From Adineta ricciae (taxonomy: Eukaryota > Rotifera > Eurotatoria > Adinetida > Adinetidae): a DNA stretch of 64,000 nucleotides. Location of the stretch: contig CAJNOJ010000293.1 of assembly GCA_905250025.1 (NCBI GenBank), forward strand, positions 1 through 64,000, read 5' to 3'. A program made the translations under genes and the position numbers. Below are positions 21,110 to 32,161 of the stretch, piece by piece. The stretch's first letter is position 1. Every line of letters starts with the position of its first letter. The notes beneath the pieces were generated by a model. The model ran no database searches. It saw nothing but the letters and a program-made list of their open reading frames with translations, and was not told where the DNA came from.

Positions 21110-22864
21110 TTAGAATTGAAAACTTTGAGCGGATGTCGAAGGTTGCTTTTTCAATCTTTGTTCGTCGTATTTTCGACATCGATATTCAATTATGATATAA
21201 CCACTAATACCAACGGTGAGAAAGCTTAAAAGAATAATCAATATAATACGAGTGCGTGCGTATGGTGTAATGATATAAAAGAAAGCGAATCCAACTGATT
21301 CCCAAAGGCGATAATTGGAGAAAGCTGCTTCATTTGTATCGTTGAATAGAACGCCATAGAGTGCACTGGTTTGCGATTGCCAAACTGAATCAGCAACACC
21401 CCAAAGACCAGCAATGATGAAGAGAACAACGATTTGGTTACTCGACGGATGCCAGATGAGCATGGTGATCACTAAAGCGTAGTTAATTACTGTAGCAATG
21501 GCAAAACAAGGCCAACGGCCGACGACTTTAACAAGTTGACCGAAGGCAAAACTACCAACGGAATCACAAATTCCAAAAGCGATCATGACGAGACCAACAT
21601 ATTTCGCACTGAACGTACATGAAACAAACGCCTAGAAGTGATTCATAATATGATGAAAAGTTTGTTTTTATAAATTCACTTTGGTGAATATCGTAAAAAC
21701 ATAGGTCAGCTCCAGGCCACACCAAATACTCATTGGAATAAGTAGAATCTGATCGATATGACGCATATGTTTCAGCGTAGAAACAAGTAATTTAACCGAA
21801 CTACGAATCATCACTGAGACTTTATCGCGTGACGCTGTTCGTCGTTGATCAAGCAGAAAGATTAAAAGGAAGATTGAACTAATGCAAAGACACACATAAA
21901 TTATACAAAGAATATCCACCTGAAAAGAAAACTGTAATTTTATGCAAATGGTTGTCAGATATTCAACTGACTGTCTTTCGATCGATTTTGTTCGCTACTT
22001 CGGTACTTTGATATTCTTGTTCGCTGAAGTCGGCTCCGCATTTCTCATATATGATTCCCACTAACGGCGTATTGATTTTGCTCGTTTCATTGGTAGATAA
22101 TCGATTTTCTGGTGTCAAGATCAAATACGAGATCAAGTTGCCCCAGATTTGACCTATGGAAGAAGAAACAACTTTCATACAGAATACGCAACTAATAGAA
22201 ATAGAACAAACATGATTGGAAGAACATGAAGAATATGCCAAAAAATCGATTAATAACTGCAGTTTTATTCAAATTTTTTTCGTTCGCATAAACAGTACCC
22301 ATATTGGTCAGATAACTGCATTTCGATGTCCATAATGGAGCTGCAGCTAAGCCAACTAGTACAGCAGCTATCCAAGGAAAAGAAAACGCACATGATAAAG
22401 TTCGCAGCATCGAAGAGTTCTTACCAGGGTACATTAAATACGCTTTTGGATAATAATTCGCAGCCATGAAAAGAAGATAACTAAAGAGAAACGAGAGACT
22501 TTCTTTTTTTTTTCTTCTTCTTTGAATCGAACACATACGGTACTTGAGAGATAATTAAAGTCCATTTGAGACCTAAGACAGCCATGAGAGGATGGGGTAG
22601 AAAGATAGACGAAAAGATGAGAAAAACATAAATAATCGATAAGGAATTAACACCAACATTAGCTTCGGTATTCAATGAGCTCTGAAGATTCCCCATGCCA
22701 TTAAATGCGGTAAATTGAAGTAGAAATGCAAGACTAATGGCAAGAACATTTTTCAATGTTCGAAAATCGAATGGTCGTTGTTTTTTCGATATCGTCTGTT
22801 CATCCATGGAAATCACATTTGGATTGTCGGATGTTTCTAAGTCAAAATTTGGATTTATTGGCAT
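21110..22864 (-). CDS. UNC-93-like major-facilitator membrane protein, six exons
   Basis: Minus-strand exons 22864-22539, 22480-22425, 22367-22212, 22153-21972, 21919-21680 and 21631-21110 join in phase to 493 residues; introns are 40-58 bp. Landmarks include AFNGMGNLQSSLN in helix 1, VLVGLAAAPLWTSKCSYLT, FFMFFQS joined to QIWGNLISYLIL, and GLWGVADSVWQSQTSALYG near the end. These are conserved UNC-93/UNC93A segments. Family members regulate K+ channels (worm UNC-93) or traffic nucleic-acid-sensing receptors (UNC93B1); which applies here is unknown. About eleven membrane helices are visible. The intron at 22481-22538 uses donor GTATGT; the nearer GTACCG would break the frame. Confidence 0.85.
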
Positions 22865-23377
22865 GGCGTATAACTCTGTTTACACTAGAAGAAATGAAAT
22901 CAAATGAAAAGAAAAGTTCAAATAGAAGTCAACTCTTTTCAGACGATTGCAATAGTCCGTTTGAGAGAATAAATGTCAATTTGCATATATCAACGAATGG
23001 AGTGACGTCCCTCTTTAAAAAATTTTTCCACTTGAATAACTACGTATGTGTTACTCTCATTCGTTCCTCGATCGCGGTCACTATGAACTGAAATCAACCG
23101 AAAATGACGAGATATATTTCTCTAATGTGAATGTAATCTATATATATATGAGTCAACCTTTAGAAGAATCGATGGAGATGTTATTTAATGATATTATAGA
23201 ACATCATGCGATTATGAAAATACCTTTTCTTTCATTGCAATCGAAGGTCAATTTTATAGATCATGATAAATCGAAATAACTTCATTATATAAAGTATTTT
23301 GTCTATAAGAAATTATCGAAAAAAAAAAGTTCATGGATAATCAATCACTTCTTCAAAAAATCAGATGTTTTTTAGCA
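22865..23377. other. Intergenic
   Basis: Contains a 43-codon plus-strand frame from ATG 23149 (MSQPLEESMEMLFNDI...) preceded by a TATATATA run, with no recognisable family. I do not call it a gene. Confidence 0.45.
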
Positions 23378-24427
23378 TTATAAATCTCGGAATTTGTCAG
23401 TTGCCGTAACCAATTGATGAACGATTCCAGGCTCTTTCGATGAATGTCCCGCATCAGCAACCCAATGGAGTTCTGCTTTTGTCCAAACTTTATGTAAATC
23501 CCAAGCTGATCGTGGTGGACACACAACATCATATCGACCTTGAACAATTACACCAGGTATATTATTGAGTTTGTCAGCGTTTTTAATTAATTGCTCGTCT
23601 TCTTCCATGAAAGCACCATGAACGAAGTAATGTGTTTCAATTCGAGCAAAGGTTACTGCAAACTTCGCATCATCGGCTGCACGAGCTATATAAGACGGAT
23701 CGACATACAAACGTGATGTTGCCATTTCCCATACGGACCATGCCGTTGCTGCTTTTAATTTTTCTTCTTCATTGTTACCGGTTAACCGACGATAATATGC
23801 CGACATGAGATCACCCCGTTCGCCGACAGGAATAACTTCTAAGTATTTATCCCAAGCATCGGGAAACATAAACGAAGCGCCTTCTTGATAAAACCATAAC
23901 AGTTCTTTTCGTCGACAGCAAAAGATTCCACGTAATACTAAAGCTTTGACACGTTCGGGATGTGTTTCAGCATAAGCGAGAGATAATGTCGATCCCCAAC
24001 TACCACCAAATAAAACCCATTTGTCCACATTAAAATGTTGACGTAGCTTTTCTAAATCTTCCACCAAGTCCCATGTGGTATTTTCTTCTAAGCAAGCGTT
24101 TGGTAAAGAGTTACCGGCGCCACGTTGATGATATATTAAAATTCGATATGCTTTTGGATCGAAAAATCGTCGATCACGTGGGTCTGTACCTCCACCGGGG
24201 CCTCCATGGACGAAAATAATCGGTTTACCGTCGGGATTGCCGACTTCTTCGTAGTACAAACTATGAATTTCCGATACTTTTAACATGCCGGTTTTATATG
24301 GTTCAATTTCGGGATATAAATCTCGTAATTCTTTGCTTTCTTGTGTTGTACTATCGGGTGATGACATGTTTGAGCAATCTCGGTCAACCAAACAATCGAG
24401 TATCGTTCGTACGAAAGAAAAAAACAA
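23378..24427 (-). CDS. Prolyl iminopeptidase (alpha/beta hydrolase, S33)
   Basis: Single exon of 349 residues; M21 (MSSPDSTTQESKELRDLYP) is an equally good start. The sequence shows the oxyanion segment FVHGGPGGG (73-80), the nucleophile elbow GGSWGS (Ser143), catalytic Asp300 in GRYDVVCP and His328 in DAGHSS, all in the spacing of bacterial prolyl iminopeptidases. The enzyme removes N-terminal proline from peptides in the cytosol. The usual DQRG after strand 4 is HQRGAGNS here. The family is chiefly bacterial and fungal, and the gene is intronless, which makes horizontal acquisition plausible. Symbol not assigned because orthology to any named animal gene is uncertain. Confidence 0.9.
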   Translation of the reverse strand: MFFSFVRTILDCLVDRDCSNMSSPDSTTQESKELRDLYPEIEPYKTGMLKVSEIHSLYYEEVGNPDGKPIIFVHGGPGGGTDPRDRRFFDPKAYRILIYHQRGAGNSLPNACLEENTTWDLVEDLEKLRQHFNVDKWVLFGGSWGSTLSLAYAETHPERVKALVLRGIFCCRRKELLWFYQEGASFMFPDAWDKYLEVIPVGERGDLMSAYYRRLTGNNEEEKLKAATAWSVWEMATSRLYVDPSYIARAADDAKFAVTFARIETHYFVHGAFMEEDEQLIKNADKLNNIPGVIVQGRYDVVCPPRSAWDLHKVWTKAELHWVADAGHSSKEPGIVHQLVTATDKFRDL

Positions 24428-25132
24428 ATGTGATGAGGCTTATCTTTGTTGTATTCTCTCGAGAGGCATACAATCAGCATATTCATATGTTGCCTTTTGT
24501 CGAGAGGAAAGAAGAAGAAAAAAAAAACGTGTGTTTCGACACAGACAGAACAAGAAAAGATCTTATCTTCTCTTGAAATTCACATTCCTATTGTATGCTT
24601 ACAATTAGCACCAAGACTCTAATCTATATGAACTCGTATTCTGTTTTTCTCACATAGCACGCCAGTGTTTTCATGATTGAAATTTAATATACACCTTTCT
24701 TTTGATTGTATGTTTAAAACCGTTACTAATTACTGATGTGATTGGAAAAGAAAAAAAAATTATACACGCGATAAGAAGGTCATTGTATCGTATGAACATG
24801 AATGATGATCGACAGTATTCGATGATGAATTTTCGATTCAGTAGTTATTTGTCTTGGCTTGAACGCTGTTTGTTTTTGACAAATTTATCATTAGATTTTC
24901 ATTTGATAATGACACATTTAGATCGGATGTTTGTTACGAATCTTGTTTTTTGTTTTTCGACGATGGCGACTGATAGAAACATTCGATTAATGCTGATAAA
25001 GAAGAAAACAGAAAAATAGCATCCATTCGTGTGACTAAACTATGAGCTACATAGTCATTTTTAATCATATAGTAGTTAATGGCGAATAACGTAAGCAATT
25101 TGTAGTTTGTTGTAGATTGATTTTTGATTGAG
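24428..25132. other. Divergent intergenic region
   Basis: Lies between the divergently transcribed prolyl iminopeptidase and ADP-ribosylglycohydrolase genes. A 105-codon frame (24702-25019) has no ATG start and no domain. Both promoters should be here. Confidence 0.55.
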
Positions 25133-26392
25133 ATGAAATTTCCATTACCTCATGAAAAAAAACTTCCACACGAAGTTCCAATTCATCGGCCTCCAACGAA
25201 GTTGCATAATTCAATTCTTTTCAGTCGTATTGCTGGTTCATTAGTAGGTTTAGCTGTTGGTGATGCTCTTGGTGCAAGTGTTGAGTTTCGTCCGCGGAAA
25301 TATCTGCTTGCACATCCAGTTCACGATATGACATCGGGTGGAACATGGAATTTGAAAGCAGGCCAATGGACTGACGATACATCGATGGCTTTGTGCCTTG
25401 CGACATCGTTGATCAATAAAGGAACATTTAGTCCTTACGATCAAATGGTTCGATTTAAATGGTGGTATAGATATGGTTACCTATCGTCTACTGGCGTATG
25501 CTTTGATATTGGTAATGGAACGCGCAAATCGTTAGAGGAATTCACTCGACGGCAGGTATATCTGAAAAGGAAGCTTCATATAAAAGATGATTATGATGTT
25601 GATCAAGTTCCGCAGAAAACTGTAGATAAACTGCAGTTCAATGTGTTCTGTAGTGGACCAGGCGCGTGTGGTAATGGAGCTTTGATGCGTCTTGCTCCAG
25701 TACCTCTGTTTTTCTATCGTGTTCCTCACATTGCTGTTGAATTATCCGGCCACAGTTCTCGTTTAACACATGGTGATGAAGTTGCAATCGATGCTTGTCG
25801 ATATCTCGGCGCTCTAATTGTAGCGGCCATTGCAGGCGAATCAAAAGAAAATCTTCTTAGTGAACGATTCTATGAATCACACCGAAGCTGGTTTGGTCGA
25901 AAAGCTCTTCATCAGGACATTCTCCACGTCGCTGCTGGATCCTTCAAACGACAAGGTGGTTACAACGATGGCATTCGAGGTGCCGGACATGTCGTTCCAT
26001 CACTTGAAGCAGCGCTGTGGGCGTTTTGGAAAGGAAAATCTTATGAAGATGGTGTCATGAATGCCATCCATCTTGGCGATGATACCGATACAACAGCAGC
26101 TATCTATGGTCAATTAGCTGGTGCTCATTATGGTTATCAAAGTATTCCATATAATTGGATACATCAACTTTACGCGAACTCATTGATTTTCTGTATTGCC
26201 GAATGGTTACAAGCATCGAGTTATCGACGAAGAAAAGTTCTTGATCATAAAAAGTATCAATACTCAAGTCGTCAATATGGCAAGTCAAAACAACATTATT
26301 ATCGCATGAATGGAAATATATCCAAATTATTCCCACGGCCGGGCGATGAAGCCGCGAGACGAAGTATCGGTGATAAATCCATGGCAAAATAG
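25133..26392 (+). CDS. ADP-ribosylglycohydrolase (DraG/ARH fold)
   Basis: Single exon of 419 residues from ATG 25133. It carries GSLVGLAVGDALGASVEF near residue 40, WTDDTSMALCLA (Asp81-Asp82-Thr83), a CGNGALMRLAPV segment at about 185 and LGDDTDTTAAIYGQLAGA (Asp316, Asp317, Asp319). The two DD-T clusters are the magnesium ligands of the ADP-ribosylhydrolase fold. The enzyme should cleave ADP-ribose from protein side chains or related substrates. The basic C-terminal tail of about 65 residues is outside the domain. It sits in a window with two ART genes and a PARP-like gene and could in principle reverse their marks, but no operonic or overlapping link exists. Confidence 0.9.
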   Translation: MKFPLPHEKKLPHEVPIHRPPTKLHNSILFSRIAGSLVGLAVGDALGASVEFRPRKYLLAHPVHDMTSGGTWNLKAGQWTDDTSMALCLATSLINKGTFSPYDQMVRFKWWYRYGYLSSTGVCFDIGNGTRKSLEEFTRRQVYLKRKLHIKDDYDVDQVPQKTVDKLQFNVFCSGPGACGNGALMRLAPVPLFFYRVPHIAVELSGHSSRLTHGDEVAIDACRYLGALIVAAIAGESKENLLSERFYESHRSWFGRKALHQDILHVAAGSFKRQGGYNDGIRGAGHVVPSLEAALWAFWKGKSYEDGVMNAIHLGDDTDTTAAIYGQLAGAHYGYQSIPYNWIHQLYANSLIFCIAEWLQASSYRRRKVLDHKKYQYSSRQYGKSKQHYYRMNGNISKLFPRPGDEAARRSIGDKSMAK

Positions 26393-26904
26393 AACTCCGT
26401 CGTGAAGACGATTTTCTTTTGTAATTTTGTTCCGAGAGAAAAAATAACAAAATTTCATTAATATTTATTTATTTGCAATTTAACTCTATTTTGACTGTCA
26501 ATAGAACTCAAGGCGAGGTGCTCCGTTTTCATTCCCGAAGAGCAATGTATTTGTAAGAATAAGAGAAAAAAAAATATTCTTTTTTTCTCTTTCGTTCTCA
26601 TTAGACGCCTTTTTTTGTGCTTGACATTCTATAGTTCCTTGCTTCTTCTCATCAGCGAAGAGGGAGAAACAAATCGTCGACATGTGATAGCATGCAGAGA
26701 GTTCGAGTTATTCTTTAAAATAGCTATCTCGACAGACGCGAGTAAAACAAAACAAGTTTCTGAACAGTATTTTATTACACTTTATCTATACGAAAAAAGA
26801 CAGATGGTCTCATAAATCATATTGACTACTTTATTCAATGTTATCTATATATATATATATATATAAGGCTGTATATAGAAAACATCTAATTATTCGATAA
26901 AGGT
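26393..26904. other. Intergenic with a TA microsatellite
   Basis: Holds the 3' flank of the hydrolase gene and the promoter side of the peptidase gene, including an alternating TA run at about 26846-26865 that lies 40 bp before the ATG and may act as the TATA element. Nothing else seen. Confidence 0.55.
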
Positions 26905-29647
26905 ATGGTAGAAGAGATTGCCCTAGTACCTCACGATGATATTCAAAGTCCTCAAGCAAATATTCGTGTAATCAACCGGTAAGATAAACTTTTTTCGACC
27001 AAAATAGAAACGGTTTTCTTGTGCTTAGGATATTCCATTCCAAATACTCTTCAAATCAATTTCTATTATGGATTCTTTCGTTTGTTTGTTTATTATTGAT
27101 TGCTGGACCATTAACATCGCATATATCATATTCGGTACCAACCATGAAAACAAGAGACATTCCGGCTCATATGTTCAGTGAAGAACGAGCTCGAGATTAT
27201 CTTGCTAATTTAACACGATTTGGTTCGCGAGTGATAAATACGCAGGGTAATTATGCTGCACGAGAATATCTGATTTCGCAAATCGAAACGATTTTCTCGA
27301 GGAGCAATCGACAACTTCGCTTTGAACTCGTCCGACAGGATACGATCGATTTGGATTCGAATCGATTAGAAAATATTCTCGTTCGTGTTTCGAACGCATC
27401 GATGGAATCGGAAAAACTTTGGAACGTATTACTCAGTGCTCATTACGATTCCGGTAAATAGAATCTGAACGAAACTACATCCAATAGACCTTTCGTTTTT
27501 ATAGTTGAATTCAGTCCTGGAAGCAGTGACGATGGATCCGGTGTGGTGATTCTTCTTGAATTACTATCAAATTTAGTGAATGATGTGACAATGACGCTCT
27601 CGAATCTTAATCTTATTCTTATATTCACTGACGCTGAAGAAATTGGTTTGCATGGTTCTGAAGCATTTCGATCTTTACATTCATGGTTTCGTAACATTCA
27701 TCGTTTCATAAACGTAGATTCCGTTCGTTGTAATCAAGTAGCAAATCTTATACAAATCCGATCGTCACAGGTTGTTGTTGTTGTTGTACGATATGAAAAC
27801 ATAACAATCGAATTTCTTTTTCTATTTAGCTGGCGATCGAATACAGCTATGTGCCAAAACCTCGTGCGAATTTCATTCTACAGAATATTTGCCTTTGGCT
27901 TGGTATTCGAACCGATTACGATATGTATTCATTATATAATCAAGTACTAGGCTATAATTTTGGATTCTTCTTCGATGGATATACATATCATACACCATTC
28001 GATAATTTAGCGACTATAAAGCCTGGTGTGCTTCAAGAATTAGGTGACAATCTTCTCGTTTTAATACGCAATACATTTCTTCAGTACTCGAATATTACGG
28101 ATAATGATTCTCTGATTTATTTTGACATTCTCGGTCGATACTTGATGATTTACAAACGGTCAACATCGCTGTTCATTCAACGGACTCTTAGTTTGTTGCT
28201 CATTATGATTGGACTCGGTTTAATTACCATCGACCATGTTTATCATAAAAAAAAAGTTTCCCCATGTTGCAATTGTTCCTGTATCTATGTTCAATACAAA
28301 CATCCGCTAACCATACGATTCCTTTCGATTTTAATCTATTCAGTATCGAATCTACTTTCACTTGCCAATGCTTTCCTCTGTTCCATCGCCGTTGCATTTA
28401 TCATGTCAATAACCAAACCATTTTCATGGTTTGGTAGTCCATTGATCGCCACTCTTCTTTTTGGTTTACCGTGTTTGGTTGGTATGTTAATAATTGGATA
28501 TTTATTCGCTCGGCTGCACCATGTTGTTCGCCGGCGGTTTCGACAACAAGCAGTCACAACCGAATCTTTCGATTTCGAACAAAATCTTTCAATGATGATC
28601 AGTTTCGTTGGTTTGATGATCGTTTCGGTCATATGGAAAAATCCCTTACTCTATATGATTCTCATCTGGACGGTATTTATCTTTCCGATTTACCTCTGTG
28701 TAATCATCGTGGAGTTTGTTTGCCATTGGAGAGAAATTCCTTGGAAAATTCTTCATCGAAAATATTATTGGTTATACTTGCCACTGCTGGTTTCACTATT
28801 TCCACTGGCACATAGCCTAGAAATAGTCGATCGTTTACTTCGAATCCTTATTCCAATATCTATGCGAAGATATGCCGAGCAATGGTCTTTCTATGAAAAT
28901 CGTCTCATTTCCTGCATCATCACCATTCCTACGGTGTTATCTGTCTTGATCTTCATTCCAATACTTCAGAGAATTAAATGCTTTGGACGTACATTCAATT
29001 CATTTTCAATTTTCTTTCTTCTCATTTGCATAGTTGCCTTTGTTCGACAACCGTTTACCGACAAACATCCAAATGCTTTCTATGCGCAACATATATCCAA
29101 TACAACTTACGTAGTCGAGAATTTCTCAAGGATTGCAATGAATGCATCACTCCTATCAAGATCATCATCGATCACAGCTCGACTATTTGCAGGAGCCCGT
29201 CTTTCACCCATTCTCGATGAGTTTTCTATCAAGAGTGGCCATCGCCTACAGAATAGACGTTGCTTGAATCGAATGAATTGCGTATTCGACGACACATTCA
29301 ATCGTTCAATTGCGGTCGAAAGTATTCGAATCGAACCGAATCATACGATCATTATTCAACATCTCCCATCGTATCATATCTCTATTTCCGCTTCATTTTC
29401 GACTGAATTTCATGTTCGAAATCAATGGACGATTCCAAGAACAACGACAATCGTTGATCTCGTAGTCAATTCAAATGTTAGTTTAGTTAAAATGGATATT
29501 ATCATTCGACGATGTGATTTACATCAATCACCGTTTTTATTGCTATTTACTCGATTTATATCGCATGTCATCCCGATGGGTGATGCAGTTTGCCAAGCAA
29601 TTGAAGACAATACAAAATTACTTGTTACTTTTCATCAAAATGAATGA
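26905..29647 (+). CDS. ERMP1-like M28 metallopeptidase with nine or so membrane helices
   Basis: Exons 26905-26978, 27029-27453, 27505-27770 and 27830-29647 join in phase to 860 residues. After a cytosolic N-terminus and one membrane anchor (WILSFVCLLLIAGPL) comes a peptidase domain with the M28 zinc ligands in order: SAHYDS (His, Asp), SPGSSDDGSG (Asp), FTDAEEIG (Glu-Glu), INVDS (Asp) and YTYHTPFDN (His). The C-terminal half has a cluster of hydrophobic helices (about 345-640) and then a luminal domain. This is the layout of endoplasmic reticulum metallopeptidase 1, which acts on proteins in the ER lumen. Splicing between exons 1 and 2 rests on the in-phase GT-AG join CG|G. Confidence 0.88.
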
Positions 29648-29916
29648 ACAGATGTTCTTTTTTTTAATAGTAGTTTATAATTGAATCGAAAGTTATTTAT
29701 TGCCAATAGATTATTTTCCCAATACAGTAGCAATCTTCAATATTTAGTACCGCGGTCCTACGGTTGCAGTTTCTTTGGTCATCTGTTAAAATGATAACAA
29801 GAAAAAGTCAAGAGCCTCTCAATTAAAAAGAAATCGTACAGATCGAATTCATCCTATCGGATCCGATTGAATGAGACTTCGCTATCAAATAGATGTTCTT
29901 TATTTTCTGTTTTTAT

Positions 29917-31083
29917 TTATAATTTCGATCGAATAGGTCTATCATTCAACATCAATAGATTGTTTTTTCTAATATCATCAACTGTTTGACAACCGCATAA
30001 CATCATTGCGGAACGAAATTCTTTTTTCAATATATTCAACACATTTCTCACGCCTTGTTCTCCATCGGCTGCCAAACCCCAAAGAATCGGTCGTCCAATC
30101 AACACAGCTTTTGCTCCTAATGCAATTGCCTTCAAAATATCTGTTCCTCGTCGAATACCACCATCGACATACACTTCGATAGGAGACTGATCACCAATAG
30201 CATTGATAATATCCGATAGAGCATCGACTGTATTAACACTCGTATCAAGTTGTCGTCCGCCATGATTCGACACGATAATCGCTTTGATACCAAATTTCAC
30301 AGCTTGACAGGCATCATCTGGATGAAGAATACCTTTGAGAATGATCGGTAAGGAAGTAATCGATCGTATCCAGTCCAAATCTTTCCATGAGAGAGAAGCA
30401 TCGCGTGGTAATTCTTGATATTTTTCGGCTAATTCGACTCGTTCGTCAACTAGATTTTCTACTCGTACACCATTAGGCAAAGAAAATTTGTTATGCACAC
30501 TGGACTCTCGATTACCTATTATACAGGTATCGACAGTAAGAACTAATGCTTTGTAACCAGATGTTTCTGCTCGTTTAATTAACTTTTGTGTAATTTCTCG
30601 GTCTTGAAATACATAGAGTTGATACCAAAGTTGCGAGGAACTTTGAGGATAACGTTCTCTGATATGACGTCGATGTTCATCAGCAATAAGTTCCATTCGC
30701 GTTGAGGAAATAGTGCTCACACACATGATGGTCGAACAAGCAACAGCGGCTCGAACAGTCGCCAATTCTCCATGTTCTTGATGTGCTAAACGATGTAAAG
30801 CAGTTGGAGCGATGATGCATGGAAATGGAAGTGTTGCTGTTGAATTCAAAATTTGTGTTCTACAACTTATCGAATCTGTCGTTGCATGTTTTGAAACATC
30901 GATCAGTACTTTCGGACGTAGTTTGATACGACGAAATGCTTCTTGATTATCAGTTAACGTGAGCTGATCATCAGAACCAGTATAATAATAGTCGTACGCC
31001 ATTTGTGATAGTTTTTGTTTTGCACGTTGATGATAATCTTCAAGATTTAGCAGAGCCCGATGAGTTGCTTTTGTTTGGTCCAT
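29917..31083 (-). CDS. FMN-dependent (S)-2-hydroxyacid oxidase
   Basis: Single exon. The frame opens further upstream (31320), but ATG 31083 (MDQTKATHRALLNLEDYHQR) starts exactly where the family begins, giving 388 residues. It carries the N-terminal YDYYYTGSDDQ, the IIAPTALHRLAH segment, WYQLYVF, catalytic-loop LTVDT, Lys250 and the VSNHGGRQLD motif with active-site His274 and Arg277, followed by the YVDGGIRRGTD phosphate-binding loop. This matches glycolate/2-hydroxyacid oxidases, which oxidise L-2-hydroxyacids to 2-oxoacids with H2O2, usually in peroxisomes; it ends RSKL, and SKL at the C-terminus is a classical peroxisomal targeting signal. The residues after LTVDT differ from the usual PRLGRRE. 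Confidence 0.92.
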   Translation of the reverse strand: MDQTKATHRALLNLEDYHQRAKQKLSQMAYDYYYTGSDDQLTLTDNQEAFRRIKLRPKVLIDVSKHATTDSISCRTQILNSTATLPFPCIIAPTALHRLAHQEHGELATVRAAVACSTIMCVSTISSTRMELIADEHRRHIRERYPQSSSQLWYQLYVFQDREITQKLIKRAETSGYKALVLTVDTCIIGNRESSVHNKFSLPNGVRVENLVDERVELAEKYQELPRDASLSWKDLDWIRSITSLPIILKGILHPDDACQAVKFGIKAIIVSNHGGRQLDTSVNTVDALSDIINAIGDQSPIEVYVDGGIRRGTDILKAIALGAKAVLIGRPILWGLAADGEQGVRNVLNILKKEFRSAMMLCGCQTVDDIRKNNLLMLNDRPIRSKL

Positions 31084-32161
31084 CTTTAAAAATTGACGAG
31101 AGAAAGAATGATTTATTTTTCCTTTTTCACAATAAAAATAATGTCGATTGTATTCGTTTATCTTTTTTTCTTCTTTCCTACCATTCTGTTCTGATTTTAT
31201 CAATAGATATGTGCGTGCAAGGCCTATGAGACATACGTAATATCGTTTTTCTTTTCTCACCATTCGATTGTCGTTATCGCTTTCAATCCGTCCAGATGTA
31301 TTACAAAATAGATCAAACATAAACTTATACAGGCTTGGTCTTTAGTACCCAACTTTTTTTTCGTCGGTCTTTATTTTAAATTGTTGTACAAAGTGATATA
31401 TTATTGCACGGCAAGAATATAGAACATCAAATGAATGTATAGGTGCTTGCGGTTTATATACGGAAGTTTTCAGGCAGCAACTCAAAAGCTGGCGTGTTGT
31501 CATCGCAGCTCCGTCCATTTGGGTGAAGCCAGAAGGCATCGTCACTATGTCGTGTCATTAAGTGAGACGGTGTCGAGGGATGTACAGCTCTCATTGATGG
31601 AAAGTAGGCAGCTGGCCTAGATACGTTCATCCATTCGAATATAGACAAAAAAGTTGTCACTTAACAGGATTTCGCTGATTGTCATGAGCTACAGACTGAG
31701 TAACGTGGATATTTTGTCAAGAAACATCCTGAGTGGTCTCAATTGCAGCTGATGAGCCTTTTCGCGCGTGCGTATGTGATTTACTGCACGATGAGCTTCA
31801 TCTATCGTGGTTAAATTTTTGGCAAAAGATGATTTTGAATACATTACTGATCGAGGAATATTTCAAAAATAGAAACAACTAATAGGTGAAAATGGCTGTT
31901 GAAGTGAAAGTTGGTGAATTGTGATCAGCATCAACAAAAATCGAAAGTTCTTTTCTTCTCCCTTTGCAGTACTGAGAAGAAAAGATGTAAATTTAAAAAA
32001 AATTCTCCACAGTACGAATCGTGTCTTGGAAGAAATGACGTGATCGGCTAATAGCTTTCAGTGGGTTTTATTATTCGAGCAGATCAGTGAAATCTATTCT
32101 AAAAAGCATTTTCCTTCCAGCTACTAAACAAAGTATCGAACAATTCAAAATAAGTTTCTTA
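31084..32161. other. Intergenic
   Basis: About 1.1 kb without a supportable gene. Small frames around 31342-31660 overlap on both strands and show no domain. Confidence 0.5.

Noticed and set aside
24285-24608. Two overlapping plus-strand frames of about 100 codons
   Set aside because: They lie opposite the 5' end of the prolyl iminopeptidase gene and contain only Lys-rich low-complexity sequence.
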